Assembly: GCA_937902315.1 (NCBI GenBank)
Contig: CALGUG010000011.1
Location: 248,001 to 312,000, forward strand
Source of the DNA: an uncultured Chloroflexales bacterium
GTDB lineage: Bacteria; Chloroflexota; Chloroflexia; Chloroflexales; Chloroflexaceae
Reading direction: 5' to 3'
DNA: 64,000 bases
The notes beneath the pieces were generated by a model, which had not been told where the DNA came from, searched no databases, and was given only the letters and a program-made list of their open reading frames with translations. Made by a program: the position numbers and the translations under genes. This document shows, piece after piece, positions 1 to 9,190 of the stretch; positions within the stretch are counted from its first letter, which is position 1; each line of letters begins with the position of its first letter.

Positions 1-1
1 T

Positions 2-547
2 TGGTTCGGCGAGCCATGGGGCGGCCCCGATACCGAGCTAGCCCGCCCGCTGTTTGTCAAGAATCTGGAAGAGCGGATCGCCCAGATGACCCGCCTCGCC
101 AACGACCCCAAGGCCAGCATGATCGAAGCCTTCGGGGCACAGAAGACTCGCGAGCAGCAGGTGCCGATCATCGACGGCTTGGTCAACAACAACGAGGGCT
201 ACTTCCAAGTCAATGTGCCCAACAAGGGCGCGCTGCCCGGAATCCCTGACGATGTGGTAGTCGAAGTGCCAGCGATCGTGAACCAAAAAGGCATCCAGCC
301 GATTCGCGTCGATCCGCTGCCCGCCAAAATTATGCTCGAACATGTGCTGCCCGAATGGTTGGATATGGAGCGTGAGCTATTGGCCTACAAAACGGGCGAC
401 CGCTCGATGCTGCTCTGGGATGTGCTCGAGAGCCACCAGACCAAATCCTACCAGCAGGCGGTCGAGGTGCTCGATGAGTTGCTCAAGATGGAAGGCCACG
501 AAGAGATGGCCGAGCACTACCGCTTCCCGAAAAACTGGCTGGGTTAG
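2..547 (+). CDS. Glycoside hydrolase family 4 enzyme (alpha-galacturonidase/alpha-glucosidase-like), C-terminal part
   Basis: The reading frame is open from the left edge, so the start and the NAD-binding half lie outside the window; 181 residues remain. The segment GIPDDVVVEVPAIV followed by KGIQPI is typical of the C-terminal region of GH4 enzymes of the AglA/LplD type, which use NAD and a divalent metal to cleave alpha-glycosides by an oxidation-elimination route. Oligogalacturonate lyase genes follow immediately, so an alpha-galacturonidase acting on intracellular galacturonides is the likely activity, but this is inferred from neighbours; alpha-glucosidase or alpha-galactosidase specificity cannot be excluded because the substrate-determining half is missing. 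No terminator is obvious before the family A repeat downstream. Confidence 0.8.
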   Translation, partial: WFGEPWGGPDTELARPLFVKNLEERIAQMTRLANDPKASMIEAFGAQKTREQQVPIIDGLVNNNEGYFQVNVPNKGALPGIPDDVVVEVPAIVNQKGIQPIRVDPLPAKIMLEHVLPEWLDMERELLAYKTGDRSMLLWDVLESHQTKSYQQAVEVLDELLKMEGHEEMAEHYRFPKNWLG

Positions 548-701
548 TTCTAGCCCATTCTAACGCTATCGCAAGGCGTTCTCTCTCTGGCAACGCTGCC
601 CGAGAGAGAACGCATTCGTACCTTAGGCCGAATCCGTGCCGAACGTCTCGTTTTCGGGGGGCCTTTCGCCGCAGGAGATAGCCCATTCCTTTGTTGGGCG
701 G

Positions 702-766
702 GACGTTGATAGCCGCAGGCGGACGCGCCAAGGACCGAATAGGAGGTTTGAGACCTCTCCGCCAAA
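702..766 (+). repeat. Family A intergenic repeat, copy 1
   Basis: Contains GTTGATAGCCGCAGGCGGAC then CGCGCCAAGGACCGAATAGG and ends near CTCTCCGCC. It is the first of seventeen copies of this element in the window and fills most of the gap between the GH4 gene and the first oligogalacturonate lyase. Confidence 0.75.
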
Positions 767-837
767 TGATACGGCGAACGGATTCAGCAGATTCTCGCGA
801 CCATTGAGGCAAGTTTCAGCAGAGAGAGCGAAGTTTT

Positions 838-2004
838 ATGATCGGTCAAACCTGGCCAAGCGAACTACGAGAGTTCAAAGATCCAACGACTGGACGAACG
901 ATTCGGCAACTGACGAGCCAAGCCAACAATGTGCATCTCTACTTCACCGAGAATGCCTTCGATAGCGAGTGCAAGAGCGTGATCTTCCGCTCTGATCGCG
1001 CTAATAACCAAGACCGCGCGCCGCACGAAGATCCGCACTACAACATCTTCAAGCTCGATCTTGCCAGCGGCGAGATTGTGCAGCTCACCGACGAGCCAGC
1101 CTCGGTTGGCAGCGTGACCAAAACGCCCGACAACCGCCTGATCGTCTATAGCGTGGGCAAAACGCTCAAATGCCTCGACACCCAGAGCGGCGAGATCCGC
1201 ACGGTCTATAGCGAAACAGGCAACTTCAGCATCGGGGCGCCCTCGATCGCCGCCAACCGACGCTATATCGCCTTCACCCGCAACGAGATCGTCGATGTGC
1301 CGCGCGGGCCGAACTACACCGGCTTCAAAGAGAGCTTCTACCGCATCAAAGACGGGCGGATCACGGTTGCCTATCTCGACGGCTCGGGCAGCTTCGATAT
1401 CTACAAAGATACCCATTGGTTAGGCCACTTCCAGTTCTGCCCCGACGATCCGACCATCGCCAGCTTCTGCCACGAAGGGCCGTGGAATCTGGTCACTCAG
1501 CGCATCTGGCTGCTCGATTTCGTCTCGCGCGAGGCGCGACCCTGCTTCCGCCAAGAGGAGCAAGATTCGATCGGCCACGAGTTTTGGACCCACGACAGCC
1601 ATCTCTTTTTCGATAACCGCGGACCAGATCACGACGGCACGATCACCTCCAGCCGCACCCAAGCCGTGGTCAGCCATGTGGCGGTCAATCAAAATACGAT
1701 GCAGCCCTTTGTGGGCCTAACCGACCGCTTCGGCAATCTGGTGCGCCGCATCGATATGCCCTATTATTGCAATCATTACCATGCCAACCCCGACAACAGC
1801 ATCTTGGTCGGAGACGATGTCGATCAGTTGGTGCTGATCCGCATCGACGGTCAACAAGCCGAGCTTGAAGTGCTCTGCGGCCACAAGACTTCGTGGCACA
1901 CCCAAGAGAGCCACTGTCACCCGACTTGGAGCTGGGATGGCAAACAGATTCTGTTCGCCTCCGACGAGGGCGGCAAGGTTAATCTCTATCTGGTTGAGCC
2001 CTGA
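838..2004 (+). CDS. ogl: Oligogalacturonate lyase (PL22), copy 1
   Basis: A 388-residue protein without a signal peptide that should act in the cytoplasm, splitting unsaturated and saturated digalacturonate by beta-elimination to 5-keto-4-deoxyuronate and galacturonate. The family fold is a seven-bladed beta-propeller with a manganese ion. The metal-binding pattern Q-x-x-H-x-H described for the Yersinia PL22 enzyme is present as Q356, H359, H361 (TQESHCHP), with HYH further upstream as the other histidine ligand, and the catalytic-base histidine sits in IGHEFW (H247). The start ATG follows a purine-rich AGAGAGAGCGAAG stretch. A second PL22 gene lies at 10.1 kb; the two share the motifs but differ considerably in sequence, so this is an old duplication or separate acquisition. 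Confidence 0.92.
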   Translation: MIGQTWPSELREFKDPTTGRTIRQLTSQANNVHLYFTENAFDSECKSVIFRSDRANNQDRAPHEDPHYNIFKLDLASGEIVQLTDEPASVGSVTKTPDNRLIVYSVGKTLKCLDTQSGEIRTVYSETGNFSIGAPSIAANRRYIAFTRNEIVDVPRGPNYTGFKESFYRIKDGRITVAYLDGSGSFDIYKDTHWLGHFQFCPDDPTIASFCHEGPWNLVTQRIWLLDFVSREARPCFRQEEQDSIGHEFWTHDSHLFFDNRGPDHDGTITSSRTQAVVSHVAVNQNTMQPFVGLTDRFGNLVRRIDMPYYCNHYHANPDNSILVGDDVDQLVLIRIDGQQAELEVLCGHKTSWHTQESHCHPTWSWDGKQILFASDEGGKVNLYLVEP

Positions 2005-2046
2005 CGGCGCGGATGATCGCCGCGCCTACAGCGACGAGGATGCAGC

Positions 2047-2898
2047 ATGCAACTAAACCATCAGCTCCATAGCTTTATCGAATTACGCGATCCCAATATG
2101 GAACTGCCGCGCTGGCGCTACGTCTACGGCGGCAAACCAAAGCCCTTCTTTCATCCGCTCTGCACACCAGCGGGCCACTGTCTCTCGCTTTTCGAGCCGC
2201 ACGATCACGTTTGGCATCGCGGTCTGTGGTACACGATCAAATTCATCAACGGCGAAAACTTTTGGGAAGAGCGCCCGCCCTACGGCACGCAGGTAACTCA
2301 TCTGCCGCCCAGCGTGACCCATCTGGCCGATGGAACGATCGAGATCAGAAGCGAGCAGAGCTGGGAACGGCCCATGGGCGCGGGCTCGGTCTTTGACGAA
2401 GAGCGCCTGATCAGCTACCGCCCAGTCGATGAAGAGTGCTATATGCTCGACTTTGCCACCACGCTGACCGCCAAAGCCGATCTGCTGCTCGACCGCACAC
2501 CTTTCAACACCTGGGGCCCTTGGGGCGGCTACGGCGGCCTAACCTTCCGAGGCAATCGCAACTGGCAAGAAACGCGCCTGCTCTTCTCGGACGGCAGCAC
2601 CAGCGACCGCCCGATCGGCTACCACGCCAACTGGTGCGACCTCTCGGGCAAGCTCGACGGCGGCCTCGAAATCTCGGGCGGCATCGCGATGTTCGACCAT
2701 CCCAGCAATCCGCGCCACCCCACGCCTTGGTACGGCTCAACCGGGCCGGGCCACTATTTCAACGCTGCTTTCCTCTTCCACGAACCCATGAATCTGGCTC
2801 AAGGCGAGCGGCTCTCGTTCCAATATCGGGTTGTGGTCCACGACAAGGTCTGGGAGCACGAGAAGATCCAGGGTATGTACGAAGCCTACATCAGCTAA
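2047..2898 (+). CDS. DUF6807 (PmoA-like) family protein
   Basis: A 283-residue protein with no signal peptide or membrane segment. The pattern of an aromatic-rich first third (PRWRYVYGGKPKPFFHPLCT, HDHVWHRGLWYTIKFINGENFW) and the central TFNTWGPWGGYGGLTFRGNR-type region is characteristic of the family named PmoA in Pfam and now DUF6807. Members have nothing to do with particulate methane monooxygenase; they occur next to sugar oxidoreductases and polysaccharide-utilisation genes and are thought to be beta-sandwich carbohydrate-related proteins, activity unproven. Its ATG is 42 bp after the lyase stop with a GAGGA box upstream, so it is probably cotranscribed with the lyase and works on uronate-containing sugars. 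Confidence 0.75.
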   Translation: MQLNHQLHSFIELRDPNMELPRWRYVYGGKPKPFFHPLCTPAGHCLSLFEPHDHVWHRGLWYTIKFINGENFWEERPPYGTQVTHLPPSVTHLADGTIEIRSEQSWERPMGAGSVFDEERLISYRPVDEECYMLDFATTLTAKADLLLDRTPFNTWGPWGGYGGLTFRGNRNWQETRLLFSDGSTSDRPIGYHANWCDLSGKLDGGLEISGGIAMFDHPSNPRHPTPWYGSTGPGHYFNAAFLFHEPMNLAQGERLSFQYRVVVHDKVWEHEKIQGMYEAYIS

Positions 2899-2965
2899 CG
2901 CGGCGCTGGGTCTTGAGCACCTTCAAGGCTCAGCCTGTCGCAGCGCGATGTTTGTCACACGCAGG

Positions 2966-3030
2966 CGGCGAGGCTTCTAGCTCCCATTCGGCTTCTAGCG
3001 CGTCCGCCTTCGGCTATCAACATCCTTTCC
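2966..3030 (-). repeat. Family A intergenic repeat, copy 2
   Basis: Inverted relative to copy 1: GGCGGCGAGGCTTCTAGCTC leads to CGCGTCCGCCTTCGGCTATC and AACATCC. It lies between the DUF6807 gene and the cupin operon. Confidence 0.75.
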
Positions 3031-3064
3031 ATCCATTCGGCGCACTACGTCGCAGCTTGCGCTG

Positions 3065-3090
3065 CGACCTGCTAGGCGCAAGCGCCTAGC
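3065..3090. terminator. Perfect 12-bp hairpin, possible terminator or repeat-associated stem
   Basis: CCTGCTAGGCGC and GCGCCTAGCAGG are exact complements around a two-base AA loop; a second stem (GCAGCTTGCGCTGC) sits just upstream. There is no T-run, so it may be part of the repeat complex rather than a rho-independent terminator. Similar CTGCTAGGCG stems occur near 27.3 kb and 30.1 kb. Confidence 0.45.
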
Positions 3091-3094
3091 AGGT

Positions 3095-3184
3095 TCAAAC
3101 GCAGTACGTGGAACAAGGAAAAATCACGTTCCACTCTACCTAAGGCCAAAAAGCAATAGTAAAGATCGAGCGGATACGGTATCA
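3095..3184 (+). repeat. Family B MITE-like element, degenerate copy
   Basis: Carries the conserved half TCACGTTCCACTCTACCTAA with GGCCAAAAAGCAA and ends in CGGATACGGTATC, a degenerate version of the CGGATTTGGTAT terminus. The left terminus is not recognisable. Confidence 0.5.
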
Positions 3185-3206
3185 CAAGGCAATGAGGGGA
3201 AGTGTT

Positions 3207-3956
3207 ATGACAGAGCAGAGAGCGATTCCGGCTTTTCCGGGCAATGTTGGCCTGACCCACCTGAAAGTCTACGACAGCCTCGCGCCCGACGGCTTGCTGG
3301 GAGGCAGCCCGCATATGCATTTCGCCTGCACCGAAGCCTACATCGTGCTGAACGGCAAAGGCGCAGTCCAAACGCTGAGCGCCCAAGGCTACGCCGAACT
3401 GCCGCTCGAAAAAGGGCGGGTGCTCTGGTTTACGCCCGGCCTGATTCACCGCCTGATCAACCTCGACGGCCAGCTCGAAATTATGGTGGTGATGCAGAAT
3501 TCCGGCCTGCCCGAAGCGGGCGACTTTGTGCTGACCTTCCCCGAGCAGATTCTCAACGATTCCGAAGCCTACTTTAAGGCCGCATCGCTGGCGGCTAGTG
3601 GGCATGTCTATACCAGCAGCGATCAAGCCGCCAAACACCGCCGCGATCTAGCGGTCGAAGGCTTTATCGAGCTGCGCAAACAGTTTGAATGTGAGGGCAA
3701 GGTCGCCCTCGAACGCTTTTATCGCAGTGCGCTGGCCTTGGTGCAGGCAAAGCTGCCCGCATGGCGCGCGGTCTGGCAAAACGGCCCGTTACAAGGCGTC
3801 GAACAGACCGCGGCTCAGCTCAGCGCACTGAGCGAAGGCCAAACCGAGCATCTCTTCGAAGGTGCCATCTACGCCCTCAATCCACCCGACGAGCCGCGCA
3901 AACTTGGCGTCTGTGGCACCTTGAGCGTCTATCAACCCGAAGGTGTGTTGACATGA
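3207..3956 (+). CDS. Cupin-domain protein
   Basis: A 249-residue cytoplasmic protein. Residues about 35-110 form a cupin barrel: SPHMHFACTEAYIVLNGKG is motif 1 (histidines and glutamate that would hold a metal) and PGLIHRLINLDG is motif 2. The C-terminal half is helical and unassigned. I start it at the ATG preceded by GAGGGGAAG rather than the upstream in-frame ATG. Its stop overlaps the next start (ATGA), indicating translational coupling with the large toroid protein, so it probably handles the same uronate or sugar substrate, as an isomerase, a dioxygenase or a sensor. The exact reaction is unknown. Confidence 0.75.
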   Translation: MTEQRAIPAFPGNVGLTHLKVYDSLAPDGLLGGSPHMHFACTEAYIVLNGKGAVQTLSAQGYAELPLEKGRVLWFTPGLIHRLINLDGQLEIMVVMQNSGLPEAGDFVLTFPEQILNDSEAYFKAASLAASGHVYTSSDQAAKHRRDLAVEGFIELRKQFECEGKVALERFYRSALALVQAKLPAWRAVWQNGPLQGVEQTAAQLSALSEGQTEHLFEGAIYALNPPDEPRKLGVCGTLSVYQPEGVLT

Positions 3957-6523
3957 GCAGCAATTTGACAAGCACTATCGCCGCTGGCCAAGCGATCGGC
4001 CCGTGGCTTGTGGCGGGGCCGTGGTACGAAGATCTATCGGAGCGCGTTCAAGGGCTGAGTTCGTTTGAGCGCGTCGGTGCGACCGTCGATGCAAGCGTCA
4101 AAGAAGAGATCGTGGCCGACGCGCTTCGCTTTTTGCAAAACGAGGCGCGCGAAGGCCAAAGCGTCAGTTTTCGCGGCCAGCAAGGGCGCTGGGAATTTGA
4201 ACGCCGCCCCGACCGCTACCTCTCGTGGGGCGAATACTTTATCGCCAACCATCTGGGCATCGCCTTCGTCAGCACACTGGTGAAGCCCGCCCAGACGGGC
4301 AAACAGCGTTTTCAACTCAGCACGCTCCACACAGGTCAGCTCTTGGTCGCCATCAACGGCAAGCTGATCTTCGATAGCGCATCGCAACAAGGCGAGCGGC
4401 GCGACGGCTTTACACGCTACAGCTTCGAGGCCGAGCTTGAAGAGGGCGAACAAGCGCTCTCGATCGGCATGTTTCGCATTGCGCGCATGGCCCAAGCGGG
4501 CTTCACGCTCGCGCTCGAGTCGGGTGAACTGAGCGTGCGCGTGCCGATCAGCGAGCGGATCAGCTACGAAGCGCGCCAGCAGATCGAAGAGCAGATCGCC
4601 AACCTCTCGCTGGGGCGCGACCTCTTCTATCCCAACGAGCAGATCGAGGTCAAGCTCGGCGTTGCGCCCAACCCAGATACCCGCCTCAATCTGCAACTGT
4701 ATGCCCAAAGTGGCGAGCTGGTCTACGAGATCGACGCGACGGCTGCGGGACGGGTCTCGCTCGGTCAAGGCAGCTCGCTGCCCGATGGCCGCCACCGCAT
4801 CGTCTGCCGTTGGTTCAGCCCACAAGAGGAGCTGATCACTGCGACCAGCTTCAATATCACCAAGATCTCGCCTCAAGCAGCGCCCAAAGGCGACGATCAG
4901 ATTGGCCTGCGCCGTCAAAAGGTGCTCGAACACTATAGCCGCTTCCACAGCGACAAGTTCAGCCACGATGCGATCTGGCCCGAAGTCGCCAAATACGCTC
5001 GCGGCCTCTACGATCAAGTCGATGAGAACATCATCGCCAAGGTCTGCGCTTTCGTGGCGGCCCGCAAAGACTGCGCCGACTTCACCATTCAAGGACTGCT
5101 GCGCATTATGCAGTGGGAGCGCCAACAACAGCGCCTCAGCGATGGCATCAACGCCCTGATGAAGGACGCCGTTCTGGGCTTTAAGTATTGGGTCGACGAG
5201 CCGGGCGACACCGTGATGTACATGGGCTCCGAGAACCACCGTCTGCTCTTCCACGTGGCCGAATGGATGGCGGGCCAGCTCTTCCCGACCGACGAATTCA
5301 GCAATAGCCGTCAGCGCGGCCTTTATCACGCCACCAAGGGCCGCATGTACATCACCGAGTGGCTGCGCCAGCGCGGGCGCTTCGGCTTCGACGAGTGGAA
5401 CTCCAACGCTTACTTCCCAATCTGTATCGCGCCGCTGCTGAATGTCTACGACTTCGCGATCTATGAAGACGACAAACTGCGCCAGATGGCGGGCGCGGTG
5501 CTCGACTATATGCACTTTATTTTGGCCGCCGACAGCTTAAACGGCGTGCTCGGCACCACCCACGGGCGCAGCTACGCCCGCTACCTGATCCACCCCGATT
5601 TCGAGGGCACCTCGCCTGTCTGTTGGTTGCTCTTCGGCACGGGGTCGCTCACCTTCGGCACCAGCGGTATGGCGCCGGTCAGCTTGGCCAGCAGCCGCTA
5701 CAACCCACCCTCGATTCTGAGCGCGATCGCTAATGACCGCGAACAGGTCAGCGACGGCCATGTGCGCCAAGGCGTCTTCAGCGCCAGCATCCGCCACGCT
5801 CACTTCGGGGTCTATCGCACACCCGACTATCTGGTCTCGGGCCTGCAAGATCATCGCAAAGGCGAGTACGAATCTTCGACCCATGTGGCCCAAGTCACGC
5901 TGCCCAAAAAGACCGTGGTCTTTTGGAGCTGTCCTCACACCAGCGGCGAAGGCTCGGGCCTGCGCCCCGACTACTGGTCGGGCCACACCACCCTGCCGCG
6001 CGTGATCCACTACCGCAATCTGCTGGCCCTCAGCTGGCGTTTGAGCGAATACGCGTGGATGAGCCACTGCTTCTTCGAGCAAGAGCGCTTCGACGAAGTA
6101 CGTTTTGCGGGCGATTGGGTCTTTGGCCGTGTCGACGATGCCTATCTGGCGATCTATGTCAAAGGCGGGCCGCAAGTGGGCAAAGGCGGCCAATACAGCG
6201 GACGCGAGCTGATCTGTCGCGAACGCGAGCACACTTGGCTGGCGGAATGCGGTCGCAAAGCCGATTGGGGCAGCTTCGATGCCTTTGTCGAGGCCATCAG
6301 CGCCGCCGAAATCAGCGAAGAGCAGGGCGTGGTGCGCTACCATTCACCCTCGGCCGGGCTGTTCGAGACCGGCTGGAATGTGCAGCCCACAATCGACGGC
6401 CAGCCGATCGAGCTGCGCAACTACGCTATGGTCGATAACGCTTGGGGTCAAGCGCGCTTCGGCTCGGGCGAATTGCGCATCAGCTACGGCGATCAGAGCT
6501 ACGAGATCTGGTTCAATCACTAA
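3953..6523 (+). CDS. Large uncharacterised alpha-toroid protein A, candidate sugar-active enzyme
   Basis: An 856-residue protein with no signal peptide. The first ~370 residues look beta-rich (a PA14-like or jelly-roll segment with LLVAINGKLIFDS, then an Ig-like segment). From about residue 400 the pattern turns helical, with conserved-looking blocks MGSENHRLLFH, GFDEWNSNAYF and TTHGRSYARY, followed by a beta-rich C-terminus; this layout (alpha/alpha toroid plus beta-sandwich) recalls heparinase and chondroitin-lyase superfamilies. I do not recognise an existing family. It has a full-length paralogue immediately downstream and sits among oligogalacturonide genes, so a cytoplasmic lyase or hydrolase for pectin fragments is a reasonable guess. 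The start is the ATG overlapping the cupin stop. Confidence 0.7.
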   Translation: MSSNLTSTIAAGQAIGPWLVAGPWYEDLSERVQGLSSFERVGATVDASVKEEIVADALRFLQNEAREGQSVSFRGQQGRWEFERRPDRYLSWGEYFIANHLGIAFVSTLVKPAQTGKQRFQLSTLHTGQLLVAINGKLIFDSASQQGERRDGFTRYSFEAELEEGEQALSIGMFRIARMAQAGFTLALESGELSVRVPISERISYEARQQIEEQIANLSLGRDLFYPNEQIEVKLGVAPNPDTRLNLQLYAQSGELVYEIDATAAGRVSLGQGSSLPDGRHRIVCRWFSPQEELITATSFNITKISPQAAPKGDDQIGLRRQKVLEHYSRFHSDKFSHDAIWPEVAKYARGLYDQVDENIIAKVCAFVAARKDCADFTIQGLLRIMQWERQQQRLSDGINALMKDAVLGFKYWVDEPGDTVMYMGSENHRLLFHVAEWMAGQLFPTDEFSNSRQRGLYHATKGRMYITEWLRQRGRFGFDEWNSNAYFPICIAPLLNVYDFAIYEDDKLRQMAGAVLDYMHFILAADSLNGVLGTTHGRSYARYLIHPDFEGTSPVCWLLFGTGSLTFGTSGMAPVSLASSRYNPPSILSAIANDREQVSDGHVRQGVFSASIRHAHFGVYRTPDYLVSGLQDHRKGEYESSTHVAQVTLPKKTVVFWSCPHTSGEGSGLRPDYWSGHTTLPRVIHYRNLLALSWRLSEYAWMSHCFFEQERFDEVRFAGDWVFGRVDDAYLAIYVKGGPQVGKGGQYSGRELICREREHTWLAECGRKADWGSFDAFVEAISAAEISEEQGVVRYHSPSAGLFETGWNVQPTIDGQPIELRNYAMVDNAWGQARFGSGELRISYGDQSYEIWFNH

Positions 6524-6589
6524 CAAGCTCAGCGAGGGTCAGCGCTCAGCCTAGCCCTTGCTCTATAGCAGAAAGGGAGCCGTACCGAA

Positions 6590-9169
6590 ATGTCACAGAC
6601 CTACCTTGAATATACGCTCCAGAACGGATATATTCACAACTGGCTGGTGGCAGGGCCGCATAAAACGGCTCTCCACGATCTCGACCGTTTCCCGCTCGAC
6701 GGGCGCAAACTCGCCATTGCCCGCCACTACTACCAAGCCGATTCAGGCATTAGCGAAAGCCCTGTAGAAGAAGCCAGTTTCAACATCGACGGCAGCGAAC
6801 TCAAGTGGAGCTATTGGCGCTGCCTCGAAGATCACTTCATCGATCTGAGCGAGTTCTATCATACCTTCCACTATCTGCGTTCGTGGGCCTATTGCGAGGT
6901 CTATTGGCCCGAAAACGAGCAGATCGTGGTCGAGCTGACCTGCAACGGCCCGGCCGATCTGTGGGTGAACGACGAGCATAGCGGGCGGATCGAAGATTTC
7001 CGCCATCAGATTCCCCAACGCCAGCGCTTTAGCATCAGTATGAAGGCTGGCTACAACGCCATTTTGGTGCGCGCCGAGGCGGTAGCCGAGCGCGAGTGCC
7101 CCTACGTGATCGCCCTGCAACTGCTGGCGCGCCGCGACGAAGAGCTGGCGGTACGTCTGCCCAGCAACAATCCCAATCCAGAGCGGCGCGCCATCTTGGA
7201 GCAAGCCTTTTTGGCAGCCTATCTCGAACACGATGTCTACCAGCGCCCCGAAGCGATCACGGTGCACTGGCCGACCGATTTTGCTCACAGCGTCAGTTTG
7301 GCGCTGCGCATTCAGCGCCCGAGCGGAGCGATCTTTGGCGAGTCGCCGGCCGTCGCCAAAGCCGGGGCCAGCGTCGATGTGATCAAAGGCATGCAGTTGC
7401 TCGACGGCGACTACCAGATCAGGCTGGTGCCGCGCGCCGAAGAGCACTATCTCGCCAATATGAAGATCGATGCGTCGCTGCCGCTCCAAGTGCTGCGCAA
7501 CGCCTATGCCGAGCAGCCCTACGGCAGCTACGAAAGCCGTCGCGCCGAGGCGCTCTACGATGCGACCCGCCGCGAGGGCTCGATCTATTCCGAGATCGCC
7601 AAGATGGAGCTGGAGCACTGGCACGATATCAAAGCTGAGGTGATCGAAGAGACCATCGAAAGTATCAACCAGCGGGCCGACTGTAGCGACTTCTACCTTA
7701 TTGGATTGTTGGGCATGCTCTACCGCTACAGCGATCACGAGCGCTTCCCCAAGCAGCTTCTGCCAGCCCTCGAAGCCTGTGTGCTGAACTTCAGATATTG
7801 GATGGACGAGCCGGGCCAAGATGCGATGTGTTTCTGGTCAGAAAACCATCAGATTCTCTTCCACGCCTGCGAACTGCTGGCGGGCCAGCTCTTCCCCGAT
7901 GCTCACTTCAGCAACGCGGGCCAGAACGGCGCTTGGCACAAAGCCAAAGGCGAGCGCCTAGCCCTGCGCTGGATCCAACAGCGCGCCAAAGAGGGCTTCC
8001 GCGAGTGGGATTCGAACTGTTATTTCGGCGAAAATGTGCTGGCGCTCTCGCATATCGCCGATCTAGCCGAAGATGTCACTGTGCGCGAATCGGCGGCCAT
8101 TATGCTCGATAAGCTCTTTTTTAGCCTAGCGATCAACTCCTTCAAAGGGGTGTACGGCTCGACCCACGGGCGCACCTATACAGGCCAGATCTTGGGCGGG
8201 CGCATGGAGGCCACGGCGGGCATCGGACGGCTCTTGTGGGGCATGGGCGTCTTTAACGAACATATTCGCGGCACAGTGGCGCTAGCCTGCGCGCGCAGCT
8301 ATAGCCTGCCGCCCATCATCGAAAAGATCGCGCTCGACCGCCGCGAGGAGTTTTGGTCATACGAACGCCACGCCGGTCAGTTGCAAGAAGCCTATGACTG
8401 CGCCAGCAATAGCTGGGAGATCAATAAAGTCACCTATAAAACGCCCGATGGTATGCTCTGCTCGGCCCAAGACTACCATGCGGGCGAGGCCGGAGTGCAA
8501 CAGCATATCTGGCAGGCCACGCTCGGACCAGATGCGGTGGTGTTTGTGACCCACCCGGTCTGTATCAAACAAGATGGCAATCACCGCCCGGGCTTTTGGC
8601 ACGGCAACGGCGTGCTGCCACGCGTGGCCCAATGGAAGGATAGCTTGATCGCCCACTACGATCTGCCCGCAGACGACTGGATGGGCTTTAGCCACGCCTA
8701 TTTTCCGATCGGGCGCTTCGATGAGTATGCTCTGACCGAGCGCTGGGCCTTTGCGCGGCGCGGCGACGGCTATATCGCAATCGGGGCGGCTCAAGGGCTG
8801 TCGCTGGTTCGCAGCGGCCCGAGCGCCTTCCGCGAACTGCGCTCCTACGGCACCCGCAACTCTTGGGTCTGTCTGTTGGGCCGCGCCGCGCTCGACGGCA
8901 GCTTCGTCGATTTCCAAAAGGCCGTTTTGGCGCTGCCCCAAAAGATCGAGCCGCTCTCGGTCGAGCTGACCAACCTGCGGGGCGATGAGCTACGTTTCGC
9001 TTGGGAAGGGCCGTTTTTGGTCAACGGCGAAGATCAGCCGCTCAGCGATTACAAACATTATGACAACTGCTACTGCGTGGCAGAGCTCGGCTCGACCTTT
9101 ATGGAGATCGGCATCGATCAAGAGGCTATGTTGCTGAACTTCGCGCTTGAATCGGAGCTTGCATCATAA
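6590..9169 (+). CDS. Large uncharacterised alpha-toroid protein B, paralogue of A
   Basis: An 859-residue protein without signal peptide or membrane segments. It aligns along its whole length with the preceding gene: WLVAGP near the N-terminus, MCFWSENHQILFHACELLAG, GFREWDSNCYFGE and GSTHGRTYTGQ in the helical part, and a beta-rich tail. The Ser-Glu-Asn-His and His-Gly-Arg blocks are shared with protein A and are the best candidates for an active site. An AGAAAGGGAG ribosome-binding site lies upstream, and the 66 bp spacing suggests one operon. The pair could form a heterodimer or act on successive linkages of the same pectic oligosaccharide; nothing in the sequence decides between them. Confidence 0.7.
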   Translation: MSQTYLEYTLQNGYIHNWLVAGPHKTALHDLDRFPLDGRKLAIARHYYQADSGISESPVEEASFNIDGSELKWSYWRCLEDHFIDLSEFYHTFHYLRSWAYCEVYWPENEQIVVELTCNGPADLWVNDEHSGRIEDFRHQIPQRQRFSISMKAGYNAILVRAEAVAERECPYVIALQLLARRDEELAVRLPSNNPNPERRAILEQAFLAAYLEHDVYQRPEAITVHWPTDFAHSVSLALRIQRPSGAIFGESPAVAKAGASVDVIKGMQLLDGDYQIRLVPRAEEHYLANMKIDASLPLQVLRNAYAEQPYGSYESRRAEALYDATRREGSIYSEIAKMELEHWHDIKAEVIEETIESINQRADCSDFYLIGLLGMLYRYSDHERFPKQLLPALEACVLNFRYWMDEPGQDAMCFWSENHQILFHACELLAGQLFPDAHFSNAGQNGAWHKAKGERLALRWIQQRAKEGFREWDSNCYFGENVLALSHIADLAEDVTVRESAAIMLDKLFFSLAINSFKGVYGSTHGRTYTGQILGGRMEATAGIGRLLWGMGVFNEHIRGTVALACARSYSLPPIIEKIALDRREEFWSYERHAGQLQEAYDCASNSWEINKVTYKTPDGMLCSAQDYHAGEAGVQQHIWQATLGPDAVVFVTHPVCIKQDGNHRPGFWHGNGVLPRVAQWKDSLIAHYDLPADDWMGFSHAYFPIGRFDEYALTERWAFARRGDGYIAIGAAQGLSLVRSGPSAFRELRSYGTRNSWVCLLGRAALDGSFVDFQKAVLALPQKIEPLSVELTNLRGDELRFAWEGPFLVNGEDQPLSDYKHYDNCYCVAELGSTFMEIGIDQEAMLLNFALESELAS

Positions 9170-9190
9170 GTGAGAGACTGGAGGTAGCGC

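Noticed and set aside
2047..2898. Annotation as methane monooxygenase subunit PmoA
   Set aside because: The Pfam name PmoA for this family is misleading; the protein is soluble and sits among pectin genes, while true PmoA is an integral membrane protein.
4034..5515. Long 493-codon minus-strand open frame
   Set aside because: It lies opposite the large toroid gene and arises from its GC-biased codon use; no ribosome-binding site and low-complexity composition.
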